DNA from: Vibrio toranzoniae
GTDB lineage: Bacteria > Pseudomonadota > Gammaproteobacteria > Enterobacterales > Vibrionaceae
Direction: 5' to 3'
Length of the DNA: 64,000 nt
NCBI RefSeq assembly: GCF_024347655.1
Contig: NZ_AP025514.1
Span: 992,001-1,056,000 of the forward strand
Positions 49,079 to 59,089 of the stretch are shown one piece after another (position 1 is the first letter of the stretch; each line of letters starts with the position of its first letter). Below the pieces are notes generated by a model, which had not been told where the DNA came from, did not search any database, and saw only the letters and a list, made by a program, of their open reading frames with translations. Made by a program: the position numbers and the translations under genes.

Positions 49079-50091
49079 TCAAAAAGTTATTTATTTTTAC
49101 TATCTTGTGCCTAATCGCAGCGGGCGCTGCTGGGTTTTATGTTTATAACCAAGCGCAAGATAACCTGAAACAAGTCATCCAATTAGGAAAACCACAGGTC
49201 GTAACCGTTGCTTCAGGCAGCAGCTTTAATCGTGTTCTGGCACAGTTGATAAATGAGGGGCTATTTGAGGCTTCTCCTTACGAGAAATTAATCCGTAAGT
49301 TACATCCTGAGCTGGTTGACGTAAAAGCGGGTACATTTCTGCTAGAACCGGGGTTGACTCTAGAGCAGGCGCTACAAGTGCTTGTTGAGGGTAAAGAGCA
49401 CCAATTCACGATTACCTTCGTTGAAGGCAGTCGCTTTGATGAATGGCTTGTGCAGCTAAAAGACAATGAATTCATTCAACAGACGCTAGGTGGTGTTTCT
49501 GAAAAAGAGATTGCTGAAAAGCTGGGCGTTGAAAATGAAAAGCTAGAAGGCCTTTTCTTAGCGGAGACTTATCATTATACCTACGGTACGACCGATTTAG
49601 ATTTGCTGAAGCGTGCTCATCGCGACCTCATGAACGTGGTGAATGACGAGTGGGAAAACAGAGCCGAAAAACTGCCTCTTAAGTCACCTTATGAAGCTTT
49701 GATTCTTGCGTCTATCATTGAGAAAGAGACCGCTGTTGCTTCGGAGCGTGAGCGTGTTTCTTCTGTTTTTATTAACCGTTTGAACAAGCGTATGCGTCTA
49801 CAAACAGATCCTACGGTTATTTACGGTATGGGCGATAGCTACAAAGGTAATATTCGTAAGAAAGATTTACGGACTCCAACGCCGTACAACACTTATACAA
49901 TGAGTGGTTTGCCACCAACGCCTATCGCCATGGCGGGCCAAGCATCTATTCATGCAGCTCTGAATCCAGAGAAGAGCAACTACCTGTATTTTGTTGCGAG
50001 TGGAACGGGTGGTCACGTATTTTCAAAGAGTTTGACAGAGCATAACCGTGCCGTGCGAGCTTACTTAAAACAATTAAGAAAAAATAAATAA
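49075..50091 (+). CDS. mltG: Endolytic transglycosylase MltG (YceG-like)
   Basis: 338 residues. One N-terminal membrane helix (LFIFTILCLIAAGAAGFYVY), a LysM-like segment (GSSFNRVLAQLINEG) and the YceG catalytic domain, with the active-site glutamate in ALILASIIEKETAVASER and the conserved LQTDPTVIYGMGD. It cuts nascent glycan strands and influences their length. GTG start, overlapping the pabC stop by four bases. Conserved pabC-mltG-tmk-holB order. Confidence 0.95.
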   Translation: MIKKLFIFTILCLIAAGAAGFYVYNQAQDNLKQVIQLGKPQVVTVASGSSFNRVLAQLINEGLFEASPYEKLIRKLHPELVDVKAGTFLLEPGLTLEQALQVLVEGKEHQFTITFVEGSRFDEWLVQLKDNEFIQQTLGGVSEKEIAEKLGVENEKLEGLFLAETYHYTYGTTDLDLLKRAHRDLMNVVNDEWENRAEKLPLKSPYEALILASIIEKETAVASERERVSSVFINRLNKRMRLQTDPTVIYGMGDSYKGNIRKKDLRTPTPYNTYTMSGLPPTPIAMAGQASIHAALNPEKSNYLYFVASGTGGHVFSKSLTEHNRAVRAYLKQLRKNK

Positions 50092-50100
50092 AGAAAAATT

Positions 50101-50733
50101 ATGAATCAGTCGAAATTTATCGTGGTTGAAGGCCTTGAAGGCGCAGGTAAAAGTACAGCAATTAAAGCCATCGTTGAAACATTAAAAGCATCTGGTGTCG
50201 AAGACATTGTTAATACTCGGGAGCCGGGTGGAACAGTCTTAGCTGAAAAAATGCGTTCATTAGTGAAAGAAGAACACGAAGGCGAGAAGCTTCAAGATAT
50301 GACTGAATTACTGCTGATGTACGCAGCACGCGTTCAATTAGTAGAGAACGTTATCAAGCCAGCACTCGACAGTGGTCAATGGGTATTGGGTGATCGCCAC
50401 GATATGTCTTCTCAGGCTTACCAAGGTGGTGGTCGTCAGATAGCACGCACTACTATGGAATCACTGAAAGCAACCACGCTGGGCGGCTTTAAGCCAGATC
50501 TCACCTTATACTTGGACTTAGACCCTCGAGTAGGACTTGAGCGTGCTCGAGGTCGTGGTGAGCTAGATAGAATCGAAAAGATGGATATCTCATTCTTCGA
50601 CCGTACTCGTGAGCGTTACCTAGAGATTGCAGCGCAAGACGAAACGGTTCTTGTTATTAATGCACAACAAGAGATAGAGCAAGTGGCTGACGATATTAAA
50701 CAAGCGCTTAGTGCTTGGCTCGACAAACAGTAG
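50101..50733 (+). CDS. tmk: Thymidylate kinase
   Basis: 210 residues. Phosphorylates dTMP to dTDP. P-loop [17 protein letters not shown], the DR[YH] motif in [20 protein letters not shown], and the lid region [20 protein letters not shown]. Nine bases after mltG, seven before holB. Confidence 0.97.
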   Translation: MNQSKFIVVEGLEGAGKSTAIKAIVETLKASGVEDIVNTREPGGTVLAEKMRSLVKEEHEGEKLQDMTELLLMYAARVQLVENVIKPALDSGQWVLGDRHDMSSQAYQGGGRQIARTTMESLKATTLGGFKPDLTLYLDLDPRVGLERARGRGELDRIEKMDISFFDRTRERYLEIAAQDETVLVINAQQEIEQVADDIKQALSAWLDKQ

Positions 50734-50739
50734 GTGGTC

Positions 50740-51705
50740 ATGGCTGAAGTGTATTCTTGGCTCACTCCCGTATGGAGTGAGTGGAAAAAAAGTCTCGATG
50801 CTGAGCGTTTTCCTAATTCGGTGATTGTTAATTCACCAGAAGGGCTTGGCGTTGATGCGTTGATTGAACAGCTTACCGCGGCATTAATGTGTACTAACTA
50901 CGAAAGTGAGTCTTGCGGGTTTTGTCATAGTTGTGAACTGATGAAATCGGGAAGTCATCCTGATTTCCACGTGATTGCGCCTGAGAAAGAAGGTAAGTCG
51001 ATAACAGTTGACCAAGTGCGTGCGAGTAACCGCTGGGCCCAAGAGTCTTCTCAGTTGGGTGGTTTACGAGTCATCTTGCTTAATCCCGCTGAATCAATGA
51101 ACGAATCTGCGTCGAACGCGCTTTTGAAAACATTAGAAGAACCTTCGAGTAATTGTATTTTTATTCTTTCAACGCGTAGTAGTAATCGTTTAATGCCTAC
51201 CATCTTAAGCCGTTGCCAACAGTTTAATGTTGTTAGCCCACAATTGGAGGTAGGATCGGCGTGGTTAGATGGTGAAGTCGGTAAAGCGGTTCCGCAGTAT
51301 ATTTTAGCTCTTAATGGCAATGCACCTTTAAAAGCAAAAGCGATGTTTGAGCAAGGTGGCGTTGAAGCCTCAACAAAAGTGCTCGATGGCTTTGTAAATG
51401 TCATCAAGGGAATTCAACCTGACATGTTAAAGTTCTCTACAGAGCTTAGCAAAGATCCTTTGATTCAATTGGGTTGGCTATGGCATCTACTGTCGGATGT
51501 ACAGAAGCTTCACTTTGGCTTGGTCAATCAAGCCGTGACACCTAGCGCGAAAGCACTGGTTGAAGTGATGTCTTACCAAAGTGCTTACGCTGCATCGAAT
51601 AAACTGCTTATATTGATTGAGCAGTTAAAGCAACACCCTGGGCTCAATATGGAGCTACTCATAATGAATTGGCTGATAGCCACTTGCGAGGAAACATGTT
51701 CGTAG
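50740..51705 (+). CDS. holB: DNA polymerase III subunit delta'
   Basis: 321-residue clamp-loader subunit. The AAA+ domain lacks a good Walker A, as usual for delta', and has the zinc-binding cysteines in CTNYESESCGFCHSCELM, KSITVDQVRA and LLKTLEEPSSNCIFILSTRS with SRCQQF. I chose the ATG at 50740 (MAEVYSWLTPVWSEW), with taggtgg upstream; a GTG at 50734 is the alternative. Its end overlaps the tatD start by 10 bases. Confidence 0.95.
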   Translation: MAEVYSWLTPVWSEWKKSLDAERFPNSVIVNSPEGLGVDALIEQLTAALMCTNYESESCGFCHSCELMKSGSHPDFHVIAPEKEGKSITVDQVRASNRWAQESSQLGGLRVILLNPAESMNESASNALLKTLEEPSSNCIFILSTRSSNRLMPTILSRCQQFNVVSPQLEVGSAWLDGEVGKAVPQYILALNGNAPLKAKAMFEQGGVEASTKVLDGFVNVIKGIQPDMLKFSTELSKDPLIQLGWLWHLLSDVQKLHFGLVNQAVTPSAKALVEVMSYQSAYAASNKLLILIEQLKQHPGLNMELLIMNWLIATCEETCS

Positions 51706-52463
51706 ATTCCCACTGTCATTTAGACAAACTGGATTATCAAGATTTACACACAAGTGTAGAAGACGTTGTGAACAAGGCGAAGGCAGCAAATGTAGACCAG
51801 CTGTTGTCTGTTGGTGTGACACTGGACTCGTTTGAAAATATGCTCGAGATGATCTCGCCGTTTGATAACGTTAAAGCCTCTTGTGGCGTTCATCCTCTCG
51901 ATGTAGAGAGTGATTTCTGTTTCGAGAGAATGCGTGAATACGCGAGCAACCCAAAAGTAGTAGCGATTGGTGAGACAGGCCTAGATTACCACTATCAACC
52001 TGAGACGGCTGAGTTACAACAGCTGAGATTTAAACAGCATGTTGCGTTGGCCGTAGAGCTTAATAAGCCTTTGATCATCCATACACGTAACGCGCGTGAA
52101 GATACTCTTGCTATTTTACGTGATGGTGGCGCAGAGAAGTGTGGTGGTGTGATTCACTGCTTTACCGAAGATCAAGCGTTCGCTGAAGCGGCAATGGAGT
52201 TAGGCTTCTATATCTCAATTTCAGGTATTGTGACCTTTAAGCAGGCTACAGAACTTAAAGAAGTTGTTAAGAACCTACCACTAGACAGGTTACTGATCGA
52301 GACGGATTCTCCATACTTGGCACCCATTCCATATCGTGGCAAACAGAATCAGCCCGCATATGTCGTAGAAGTGGCTGCCTATATTGCGCAGTTGAAAGGT
52401 TTATCGATGAAAGAGGTTGCTGAACAAACAACCAAAAATTACCAGAAACTTTTTTTGCGATAA
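51696..52463 (+). CDS. ycfH: TatD-family metal-dependent hydrolase (YcfH)
   Basis: 255 residues. Metal ligands MFVDSHCHLDKL, GETGLDYHY, IIHTRNAREDTL, HCFTEDQA and the final aspartate in LIETDSPYLAPIPYRGKQNQ are all present. The family contains DNases and D-aminoacyl-tRNA deacylases; the substrate of YcfH is not certain. ATG 51696 has gagga 3 bases upstream and overlaps the holB stop. Ends the pabC-to-tatD unit, before a terminator. Confidence 0.94.
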   Translation: MFVDSHCHLDKLDYQDLHTSVEDVVNKAKAANVDQLLSVGVTLDSFENMLEMISPFDNVKASCGVHPLDVESDFCFERMREYASNPKVVAIGETGLDYHYQPETAELQQLRFKQHVALAVELNKPLIIHTRNAREDTLAILRDGGAEKCGGVIHCFTEDQAFAEAAMELGFYISISGIVTFKQATELKEVVKNLPLDRLLIETDSPYLAPIPYRGKQNQPAYVVEVAAYIAQLKGLSMKEVAEQTTKNYQKLFLR

Positions 52464-52481
52464 AAAACTAGGTCAGTAAAT

Positions 52482-52510
52482 AAAAGGGAGCAAAAGCTCC
52501 CTTTTTGTGT
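52482..52510 (+). terminator. Terminator after tatD
   Basis: Perfect 10-bp stem aaaagggagc/gctccctttt with an aaaa loop and T-run. Confidence 0.92.
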
Positions 52511-52907
52511 TTTTGATCACCAAAAGTGCGTTTTTTTTTAATGTTTACTAATTATGTTGAACTTGAGAGCGTTATTTATAGTATTTGTAATTTTGTTACT
52601 AAAAATAACATTTACCTTTATTTTATTCACTTAGTAAAATAATAGGGGTGTTAAAATAAATTCTTATATTTCAATTGCTTGTATAGTTGAAAAGCATTTC
52701 ATTTCTAGATTTGACATGTGATCCAAGACGTGTTTTGAAACTAAATTTCGTAAGTGACTAGAAAGTTAGTTACCCATCAATATATATTTAGCGGCAGAAA
52801 ATATAATGCAATACATGGTTACATTTTCGCGGGGTGCTAACATATAGGCTACGGGGGTGTGCCGTTAGAACCCATATAATTATTTTATCTTTATCAGGAG
52901 CATAAAC
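52511..52907 (+). other. ptsG leader and promoter region
   Basis: About 400 AT-rich bases with no ORF. A GC-richer patch (52829-52875) with ctaac/gttag arms lies just before ptsG and could be a structured 5'UTR. I found no convincing CRP or Mlc operator by eye. The ribosome site is caggag. Confidence 0.5.
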
Positions 52908-54338
52908 ATGTTTAAGAACCTTTTTGCCAACTTGCAAAAAGTCGGTAAGGCTCTGATGCTACCAGTATCAGTTCTTCCGGTTGCGGGTATTTTGCTAGGT
53001 GTCGGCGCAGCAAACTTTAGTTTTCTTCCAGAAGTGCTTTCTCACTTAATGGAACAAGCGGGTGGTTCAGTCTTTGGTCAAATGGCTCTGCTATTTGCTG
53101 TTGGTACTGCACTTGGTTTTACAAACAATGACGGTGTAGCAGGCCTTGCCGCTGTTGTTGGTTACGGCATTATGGTTGCTACATTAAAAGTAATGGCAAC
53201 GGTAATGGGTGTTGATGGCATTGAGACTGGTGTACTTGGTGGTATCCTTGCTGGTGGTGTTGCAGGTTGGGCTTTCAACAAGTTCTACCGTATTCAACTT
53301 CCAGAATACCTAGGCTTCTTCGCTGGTAAGCGTGCAGTGCCAATCGTTACTGGTTTTGTATCTATCGCTCTAGGTTTAGTTCTTTCTGTAATTTGGCCTC
53401 CAATCGGTGGCGCAATTGCGACATTCTCTGATTGGGCTGCAAACCAAAACCCAGTAATGGCATTTGGTATCTACGGTGTAATCGAACGTTCTCTTATTCC
53501 TTTTGGTCTTCACCATATCTGGAACGTACCATTCTTCTACGAAGCGGGTTCTTGTGTGAACAACGCTGGTGAGCAGGTAAATGGTATCATGACTTGTTTC
53601 CTTACTGCTGATGACGCATCTCGCGCTGCTGGTAATGGTTTCGGTCAACTAGCTGGTGGTTACTTATTCAAAATGTTCGGTCTTCCTGCTGCTGCAGTTG
53701 CAATTGCACATGCAGCAAAACCTGAAAACCGCGCTAAAGTAATGGGTATCATGGCTTCTGCTGCGTTAACTTCATTCCTTACTGGTATCACAGAACCGAT
53801 TGAATTTGCATTCCTATTTGTTGCTCCAGTGCTTTATGCTATCCACGCTGTACTTGCTGGTGTTGCATACATGCTAACTAACGCACTAGGTGTTGTTCAC
53901 GGCCACACATTCTCAAACGGTTTCATTGATTTTGTCGTTCAATCTCCACGCGCTGAGAATATGCTTCTTCTTGTTGGGCTTGGCCTTGTTTATGCGGTTG
54001 TTTACTACATTGTATTCCGCACCGTGATTAAAGCTCTAGACCTTAAAACTCCAGGTCGTGAAGACGAGTCTGAAGAAGAGTCAGTTGCGACTGGTTCTGA
54101 ACTTGCTGGTGAGCTAGTTGCTGCCTTCGGTGGTAAAGCGAACATCACGGGTCTTGACGCTTGTATTACTCGTCTACGTGTTGCAGTTGCTGATACAGCA
54201 GTTGTTGACCAAGACAAACTGAAGAAACTAGGCGCTGCAGGTGTTGTTGTAGTTTCTGGTGGCGTTCAAGCTATCTTCGGTACTAAGTCTGACAATCTTA
54301 AGACAGACATGGATGAGTGGATCCGTAACAACGGTTAA
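52908..54338 (+). CDS. ptsG: PTS glucose transporter subunit IIBC
   Basis: 476 residues. N-terminal membrane IIC domain (about 1-375) takes up glucose: [35 protein letters not shown] with the conserved GITEPIE motif, and [14 protein letters not shown] [14 protein letters not shown]. The C-terminal IIB domain carries the phosphorylated cysteine, Cys419, in [19 protein letters not shown] glycine/glutamate-rich linker ([10 protein letters not shown]) separates them. IIA is supplied by Crr elsewhere. Related N-acetylglucosamine systems differ in this region; the match is best to PtsG. A regulator candidate, mlc, is 5 kb downstream. Confidence 0.95.
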   Translation: MFKNLFANLQKVGKALMLPVSVLPVAGILLGVGAANFSFLPEVLSHLMEQAGGSVFGQMALLFAVGTALGFTNNDGVAGLAAVVGYGIMVATLKVMATVMGVDGIETGVLGGILAGGVAGWAFNKFYRIQLPEYLGFFAGKRAVPIVTGFVSIALGLVLSVIWPPIGGAIATFSDWAANQNPVMAFGIYGVIERSLIPFGLHHIWNVPFFYEAGSCVNNAGEQVNGIMTCFLTADDASRAAGNGFGQLAGGYLFKMFGLPAAAVAIAHAAKPENRAKVMGIMASAALTSFLTGITEPIEFAFLFVAPVLYAIHAVLAGVAYMLTNALGVVHGHTFSNGFIDFVVQSPRAENMLLLVGLGLVYAVVYYIVFRTVIKALDLKTPGREDESEEESVATGSELAGELVAAFGGKANITGLDACITRLRVAVADTAVVDQDKLKKLGAAGVVVVSGGVQAIFGTKSDNLKTDMDEWIRNNG

Positions 54339-54357
54339 TTCACTGATTCAATAAATT

Positions 54358-54386
54358 AAAAGGAGGCCGAGAGGCCTCCTTTTTTG
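54358..54386 (+). terminator. Terminator of ptsG
   Basis: Stem aaaggaggcc/ggcctccttt, gaga loop, T-run. Confidence 0.93.
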
Positions 54387-54566
54387 TTTTCCGCCTTATG
54401 AAAGCTCTTCCTGCACTTATTCTTTTCCACTCAATCGGTTATCGTTCAGCTCGATGTTCTGATGCTCGATTACCCGCTTTGGGTACCTCTTATCTTTAAC
54501 TTTATGATGACAACATCCGTTTTGATTTAAGTAATCTACCGTTTTTAAACACATTCTGAGAATATT

Positions 54567-54971
54567 ATGAAACATCGTTACTTGTTCGGCCTTATGTGCT
54601 GCAGCGGAGCCTCGTTTGCTCATGCTTCTGAAGCTCCAGATTTAGAAGTTGGTCTCGCCATTGACCAAGACCTGAGTGTCGTTGTTGAGTTTGATCAGAA
54701 GTACCGTGCAACCGTTGGTAACGACGGCGCGGCATTCGACTACATTTGGAAACGTGGTCAGTTTAAAACGGAAGTTCCGTTAAATTGGTACGTAGGTGCA
54801 GGTGCTTGGGCTGAATGGAATGACGATTTTGGTTTAAGAGTACCGTTAGGAGTGAAAGTTAATTTTTACGAAGGTTGGAATGCTTACGCACAAGTTCATC
54901 CTGAGCTAGACATGTACAAAGGCGTCGAGTTGCAAGTCGGCGGTGCTCTGGGTGTCACCTATAAGTTCTAA
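54567..54971 (+). CDS. Small secreted beta-barrel-like protein, unknown function
   Basis: 134 residues. Signal peptide MKHRYLFGLMCCSGASFAHA, then short alternating beta-strand segments (LEVGLAIDQDLSVVVEFDQK, WYVGAGAWAEWNDDFGLRVP, GVELQVGGALGVTYKF). It ends in an aromatic Phe, the usual outer-membrane sorting signal. Too short for a large porin; it may be a small barrel or a periplasmic beta-sandwich. No family name recognised. Its promoter lies in the ptsG 3' gap. The neighbour at 55099 is also an outer-membrane-type protein but is not obviously related. Confidence 0.75.
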   Translation: MKHRYLFGLMCCSGASFAHASEAPDLEVGLAIDQDLSVVVEFDQKYRATVGNDGAAFDYIWKRGQFKTEVPLNWYVGAGAWAEWNDDFGLRVPLGVKVNFYEGWNAYAQVHPELDMYKGVELQVGGALGVTYKF

Positions 54972-54996
54972 AGTGAACTTAAACTGTTTTTATAGT

Positions 54997-55031
54997 AAAA
55001 AAGCCAGCATCGCATGAAGTTGGCTTTTTTG
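54997..55031. terminator. Bidirectional terminator between the two outer-membrane-type genes
   Basis: Stem aaaaagccagc/gttggcttttt (one G-U pair), T-run on the plus strand. Confidence 0.85.
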
Positions 55032-55098
55032 TTTTGTTAGGTCTTTATGCCTCATGCGAACTGAGTAGCCTAGAAAGCGTGGCTTAAAACGGTTTGGT

Positions 55099-55692
55099 TT
55101 AGAAAGTAAAGCTCAGTCCGACATTGGCTTGGAATTGGTTCATCCAATCGGTATCAAATCGGATAATACAGTCTTGCCCCGTGCTGGGTACGTTACAAAC
55201 TCCAGACGTGTCGTTGTCGACCACAGTACCTAGCCAACGCACTTGAGTGTTAAGTGCTAAGCGGTCACTAAATTTGTACTCTAAGCCACCAAAGATAGAG
55301 GTTGAGAATCCAAATTTATCTTTCGCCCAGTCTACATCCACGTAAGATGCACCAATCCCCAAACCTAGGTACCCAGACAACACCGGAGAAGCAGGGTAGT
55401 AAATACTGCTTTGAAAGTGTAGGTATTGAATTGAGGAGCTTAGGTTGAGTTTTTCTAGCTCTGAGCTCTGGTTAGAATAGAAAAAGCCGATGCGACCTTT
55501 ATCAAGTGGCGTTTCAATCGCAAAGGTGTAGTTTTCAGACGGTTTCATGTCGTAGGTTTTACCATCCTGGTCTTCGACACTACCACCACCGGTATAACCC
55601 ACCATCGGGGTAATGATGATCTCCGGCGAAGCATACACACTCGATACGGAGAAAAGCGCAATAAGCGCCATCATATTTGCTTTGTTATTCAT
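55099..55692 (-). CDS. Outer membrane beta-barrel protein (hypothetical)
   Basis: 197 residues. Signal peptide NNKANMMALIALFSVSSVYA, then strands of an eight-stranded-type barrel (EIIITPMVGYTGGGSVED, GRIGFFYSNQSSEL, LGLGIGASYVDVDW, FGGLEYKFSDRLALNTQVRW) and a C-terminal Phe (VGLSFTF). Size fits the small OmpA/OmpW-like barrels. The loop NDTSGVCNVPSTGQDCIIRF has two cysteines that could form a disulfide. Start at 55692, with aaggat upstream, rather than the in-frame ATG at 55710. Function unknown. Confidence 0.8.
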   Translation of the reverse strand: MNNKANMMALIALFSVSSVYASPEIIITPMVGYTGGGSVEDQDGKTYDMKPSENYTFAIETPLDKGRIGFFYSNQSSELEKLNLSSSIQYLHFQSSIYYPASPVLSGYLGLGIGASYVDVDWAKDKFGFSTSIFGGLEYKFSDRLALNTQVRWLGTVVDNDTSGVCNVPSTGQDCIIRFDTDWMNQFQANVGLSFTF

Positions 55693-55837
55693 GAGTATAT
55701 CCTTATCCATACACTTACTAATTGTGATGGTTACATCAATATTGTGCGACTAATTTCGACGATTCTTGAAGATACTTCACACACCTGATAATAATTAAAC
55801 AGTGACTCGACAAATTAATAATAAGCCAGAGGTGTCT

Positions 55838-55927
55838 ATGGACCATAATCTGAAAAACGCCCTACAAATAACAGTGTTAATTTACACAATCATTCTTTCA
55901 TTCGGCTTTATCGCAATTGGTAGTTAA
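55838..55927 (+). CDS. ynhF: 29-residue YnhF-like membrane peptide
   Basis: A 29-codon ORF, too short for routine gene calling: MDHNLKNALQITVLIYTIIL then SFGFIAIGS. Ribosome site agaggtg lies 4 bases before the ATG. It has a short polar N-terminus and one membrane helix, and its length and pattern match E. coli YnhF (29 residues, MSTDLKFSLVTTIIVLGLIV...), a small inner-membrane protein of unknown function. It is divergent from the outer membrane gene and just upstream of the patatin gene. Confidence 0.72.
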   Translation: MDHNLKNALQITVLIYTIILSFGFIAIGS

Positions 55928-55968
55928 TACTATTTGTGGAGAGGCCGGGTTTTATACTCAGGGAATAA

Positions 55969-57171
55969 ATGAATAGTGGTATTATAACCAATATTGATAC
56001 AGCAATAGATTTGGATTACTACGCTAAGTTTATTGCTGGAAAAACTGCACTGGTTGCTCAAGGGGGCGGGCAGAGAGGCATTTTCACCTCAGGGGTACTG
56101 GATGCGTTCCTGATCTCTAACTTTGACCCTTTCGATGAGTTTTTTGGCACTTCTGCTGGCGCTCTCAATTTATGCGCTTACCTATGTCGCAATAAAGGCT
56201 TAAGTCGTTCTTTTGTCCTCGAACTCACTACTTCTCCAGAGTTCTTTAACCTATTTTCTTATATACGACATCGAAAAAAGTTGGGGTTAGAGTGGGCCTT
56301 AGAGAAAATCATGGCCTATCCATATAAGCTCGACCTTGATTTGGGAAGACAAACGTTGGGTGATCGTCAACTCTTTGCCGCGGTCACCGATTCGAAAGAT
56401 CTTCAAGATTACTATTTTCCTGTATTAAGTGAAGACTGGTACAAGGTAATGGTTGCCACGTGCGCCATTCCACGCCTATATAACGATGAAATACGTATTG
56501 GCAATGGTTCTTATGTGGATGGTGGTGTGTCAGCATCTATTCCTGTACAAGAAGCTTGGCGCCGCAATGCTCGTTCTATCGTCGTAATTAGAACTGAGCC
56601 TGCGTTTGAACTAAATCCGGTCCATAGCAAGCCAATTTTACCTGTAAAAAATAAGGCGCTACTATCTTTAGAAGAACTTGAATGGTTTCGCGGTCCGTTT
56701 AATAACGTTCACGGTCATTGGCAACAAAAAGTGGACCAATGGAAAACCGATTGGACATCGTTTTTTCAACAACAAATCTTGAGCTCAAAAGAACAAAAGA
56801 GAGATAGGGTACATTTAGACCTTCTAAATGGCGGTCGATGGTTATTTGGTGCTGATGATATCTATCGTTTAAGTCATTTGATTGGTGATAAATTTGATTC
56901 AGGATTAGCTGATATGTTGATGGTTCATTACCAGACTTACTCGCTGACTCAGAACTTCCTTAACTCACCTCCCGATGATACTTTTGTGGTTCAGATAGCA
57001 CCTAGTCAAACGCTTAAATCGAGCTCATTAATGAGTCATAAAGATGATTTACTGCATGATTACGAATTGGGGTTAGAAGCTGGATATCGTTTTGTTGAAA
57101 CTTATTCTTCCACTGACAACGCTCGTAGCTCACATACGCCACATTTGGTAACCGGTGCTGCCGGAAAATAA
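55969..57171 (+). CDS. Patatin-like phospholipase family protein
   Basis: 400 residues. The patatin catalytic dyad is visible: oxyanion loop ALVAQGGGQRGIFTSGVLDA, serine in FFGTSAGALN (GxSxG form) and aspartate in SYVDGGVSASIPV. No signal peptide, so it is likely cytosolic or membrane-peripheral; substrate probably acyl lipids. The family includes bacterial RssA-type enzymes of unknown role. ATG at 55969 with a weak ribosome site (gagggaataa). Not related to the T-run terminator that follows. Confidence 0.9.
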   Translation: MNSGIITNIDTAIDLDYYAKFIAGKTALVAQGGGQRGIFTSGVLDAFLISNFDPFDEFFGTSAGALNLCAYLCRNKGLSRSFVLELTTSPEFFNLFSYIRHRKKLGLEWALEKIMAYPYKLDLDLGRQTLGDRQLFAAVTDSKDLQDYYFPVLSEDWYKVMVATCAIPRLYNDEIRIGNGSYVDGGVSASIPVQEAWRRNARSIVVIRTEPAFELNPVHSKPILPVKNKALLSLEELEWFRGPFNNVHGHWQQKVDQWKTDWTSFFQQQILSSKEQKRDRVHLDLLNGGRWLFGADDIYRLSHLIGDKFDSGLADMLMVHYQTYSLTQNFLNSPPDDTFVVQIAPSQTLKSSSLMSHKDDLLHDYELGLEAGYRFVETYSSTDNARSSHTPHLVTGAAGK

Positions 57172-57195
57172 TACTTGTAGAAAAGTTTTTGAAAT

Positions 57196-57237
57196 GAAAA
57201 GGGTTATTGAACTTGGTCCGATAACCCTTTCTTTTTT
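57196..57237. terminator. Terminator between the patatin gene and pykA
   Basis: 10-bp perfect stem aaagggttat/ataacccttt with a 13-base loop and long plus-strand T-run; the minus-strand T-run is short. Confidence 0.85.
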
Positions 57238-57322
57238 ATTTGCTCTCGAAAACCAAAACTTTAAACACTGAATAGTTAGCCTTCGGGCTTTAGATGATTG
57301 AACAAACTTGAAGATTTTAGAG

Positions 57323-58771
57323 TTAGGTTACAGGCAGAATTCTCATACAGTTTGTCGATCCGGCGACATCCATAATGTCCCCTTGCGTGATGATCACTAG
57401 ATCGCCACATGTGAGATATCCTTTTTCTTTCAAGCAGGCGAGCGTAGAGAGCGCAATATCAAGGCTGTCTTTGGCTTCTGTTTCAAAGTAGATTGGGGTA
57501 ACCCCTCTGTACAATGTGCACCGGTTAAGTGTGCTTTCGTTACGAGATAGTGCGTAGATAGGCATATCGGCGCTGAGGCGTGACATCATCAGTGCTGTGC
57601 GTCCGGACTCAGTGAGAGTGACCACGCCCTTAATTCCTTCCATATGGTTCGCAGAATAAATAGTCGCCATCGAAACGGTTTCTTCCGCTGTTACAAAGGT
57701 ACGATCAAGACGGTAATTAGAGTGGTTGTTAATACCCGCCATCTTTTCAGCGCCAATACAGACTTCTGCCATTGATTTCACCGTTTCGACTGGGTAATCG
57801 CCTGCTGCTGTTTCACCGGAAAGCATTACGGCATCCGTCCCATCAAGTACGGCATTCGCTACATCCATGACTTCTGCCCGAGTTGGCATTGGAGCGGAGA
57901 TCATCGACTCCATCATCTGAGTCGCGGTGATCACTGTTCGATTAAGCGCCCCTGCACGACGTATAAGCTGTTTTTGTACTCCAACCAACTCTGGGTCACC
58001 AATCTCTACTCCTAGGTCACCACGGGCCACCATGACCACATCTGAGGCCATTATGATGTCATCCATGTTCTCAATAGTGGCTACCGTCTCTGCTCGTTCC
58101 ACTTTAGCCACAAGATGCGCTTCTAAGCCGGCTTCATGTGCGAGTCGACGCGCGTAATGCATATCTTCGCCATTGCGAGGGAAAGACACCGCTAGGTAAT
58201 CTACTTTGATTTGTGCTGCTGTTACGATATCGCGCTTGTCTTTTTCTGTCAGCGCTTCTGCGGATAAGCCCCCCCCTTTTTTATTAATACCCTTGTTGTT
58301 GGAGAGAGGGCCTCCGATGAGCACTTCAGTGTGGACTTTGCACCCTTCGACACTGGTCACTTTTAATTGAACACGACCATCGTCGAGTAATAAGATGTCG
58401 TTAGTTGATACGTCGTTTGGCAGCTCTTTGTAATCGAGGCCAACGGCTTGTTGGTTGCCTTCACCTAAACCTAGGTTACTGTCTAGAGTGAACCGGTTCC
58501 CCACGGCTAATTGGATCTTGCCATCTTTGAATGTCGACACACGAATCTTCGGACCTTGCAAATCTCCTAGAATGGCGACTTGAGTGCCGAGCCGTTTAGC
58601 GATCGCTCGAACTTGTTCTGCGCGTTGGATGTGATCGTCGCTGCTGCCGTGAGAGAAGTTCATACGGACGATATTGGCACCGGCTTTGATGATAGCTTCA
58701 AGCACATTACCTTTATCTGTTGAAGGGCCTAGCGTGGTGACGATTTTCGTTTTTCTTAATGCGGCTGTCAT
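57323..58771 (-). CDS. pykA: Pyruvate kinase II
   Basis: 482 residues; makes pyruvate and ATP from PEP and [54 protein letters not shown], the active-site [11 protein letters not shown] and [19 protein letters not shown], and [20 protein letters not shown] are intact. Sequence follows E. coli PykA closely, not PykF. The chosen ATG (58771, [15 protein letters not shown]) has aggag 5 bases upstream; the in-frame ATG at 58828 lacks one. Divergent from mlc. Confidence 0.96.
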   Translation of the reverse strand: MTAALRKTKIVTTLGPSTDKGNVLEAIIKAGANIVRMNFSHGSSDDHIQRAEQVRAIAKRLGTQVAILGDLQGPKIRVSTFKDGKIQLAVGNRFTLDSNLGLGEGNQQAVGLDYKELPNDVSTNDILLLDDGRVQLKVTSVEGCKVHTEVLIGGPLSNNKGINKKGGGLSAEALTEKDKRDIVTAAQIKVDYLAVSFPRNGEDMHYARRLAHEAGLEAHLVAKVERAETVATIENMDDIIMASDVVMVARGDLGVEIGDPELVGVQKQLIRRAGALNRTVITATQMMESMISAPMPTRAEVMDVANAVLDGTDAVMLSGETAAGDYPVETVKSMAEVCIGAEKMAGINNHSNYRLDRTFVTAEETVSMATIYSANHMEGIKGVVTLTESGRTALMMSRLSADMPIYALSRNESTLNRCTLYRGVTPIYFETEAKDSLDIALSTLACLKEKGYLTCGDLVIITQGDIMDVAGSTNCMRILPVT

Positions 58772-59089
58772 GAATACTCCTAGAGTGAGGACTGTAATCT
58801 GATTTAAGGCTGAATTAAGTATATGCATTAATTGATAATTTATTGGGAGCTAGGAAGGTATTTCTCCAATTATCCACAATGATTGAATTCAAGCCTCAGT
58901 CGTGATGTTTTTTTTCGAAAATTAAGTCTTAATTTCTCAATTTGGATGATAATTCTTCTCGAACTATTTGACTCGATACACAAAGATTCATGTATATACG
59001 TGATACTGGTCACGGCGATATACCAAGTGACTTCACAATTACTTCGCAAAGTAAAAAAATTATCCAGTTGATGATTTTTGGAGCGTAAA
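58772..59089. other. pykA-mlc divergent promoter region
   Basis: 318 AT-rich bases without ORF of interest. Contains a CRP-like palindrome at 58999-59014. Promoters of both genes should lie here. Confidence 0.5.
58999..59014. promoter_or_regulatory. CRP-like site upstream of mlc
   Basis: cgtga-tactgg-tcacg is a perfect palindrome with GTGA-N6-TCAC, 8 of 10 matches to the CRP consensus, about 76 bases before the mlc start. CRP control of mlc is known in E. coli. Confidence 0.45.

Noticed and set aside
52720..52736. CRP site in the ptsG upstream region (tgtgatccaagacgtg)
   Set aside because: Only the left half-site fits; the right half matches one of five bases.
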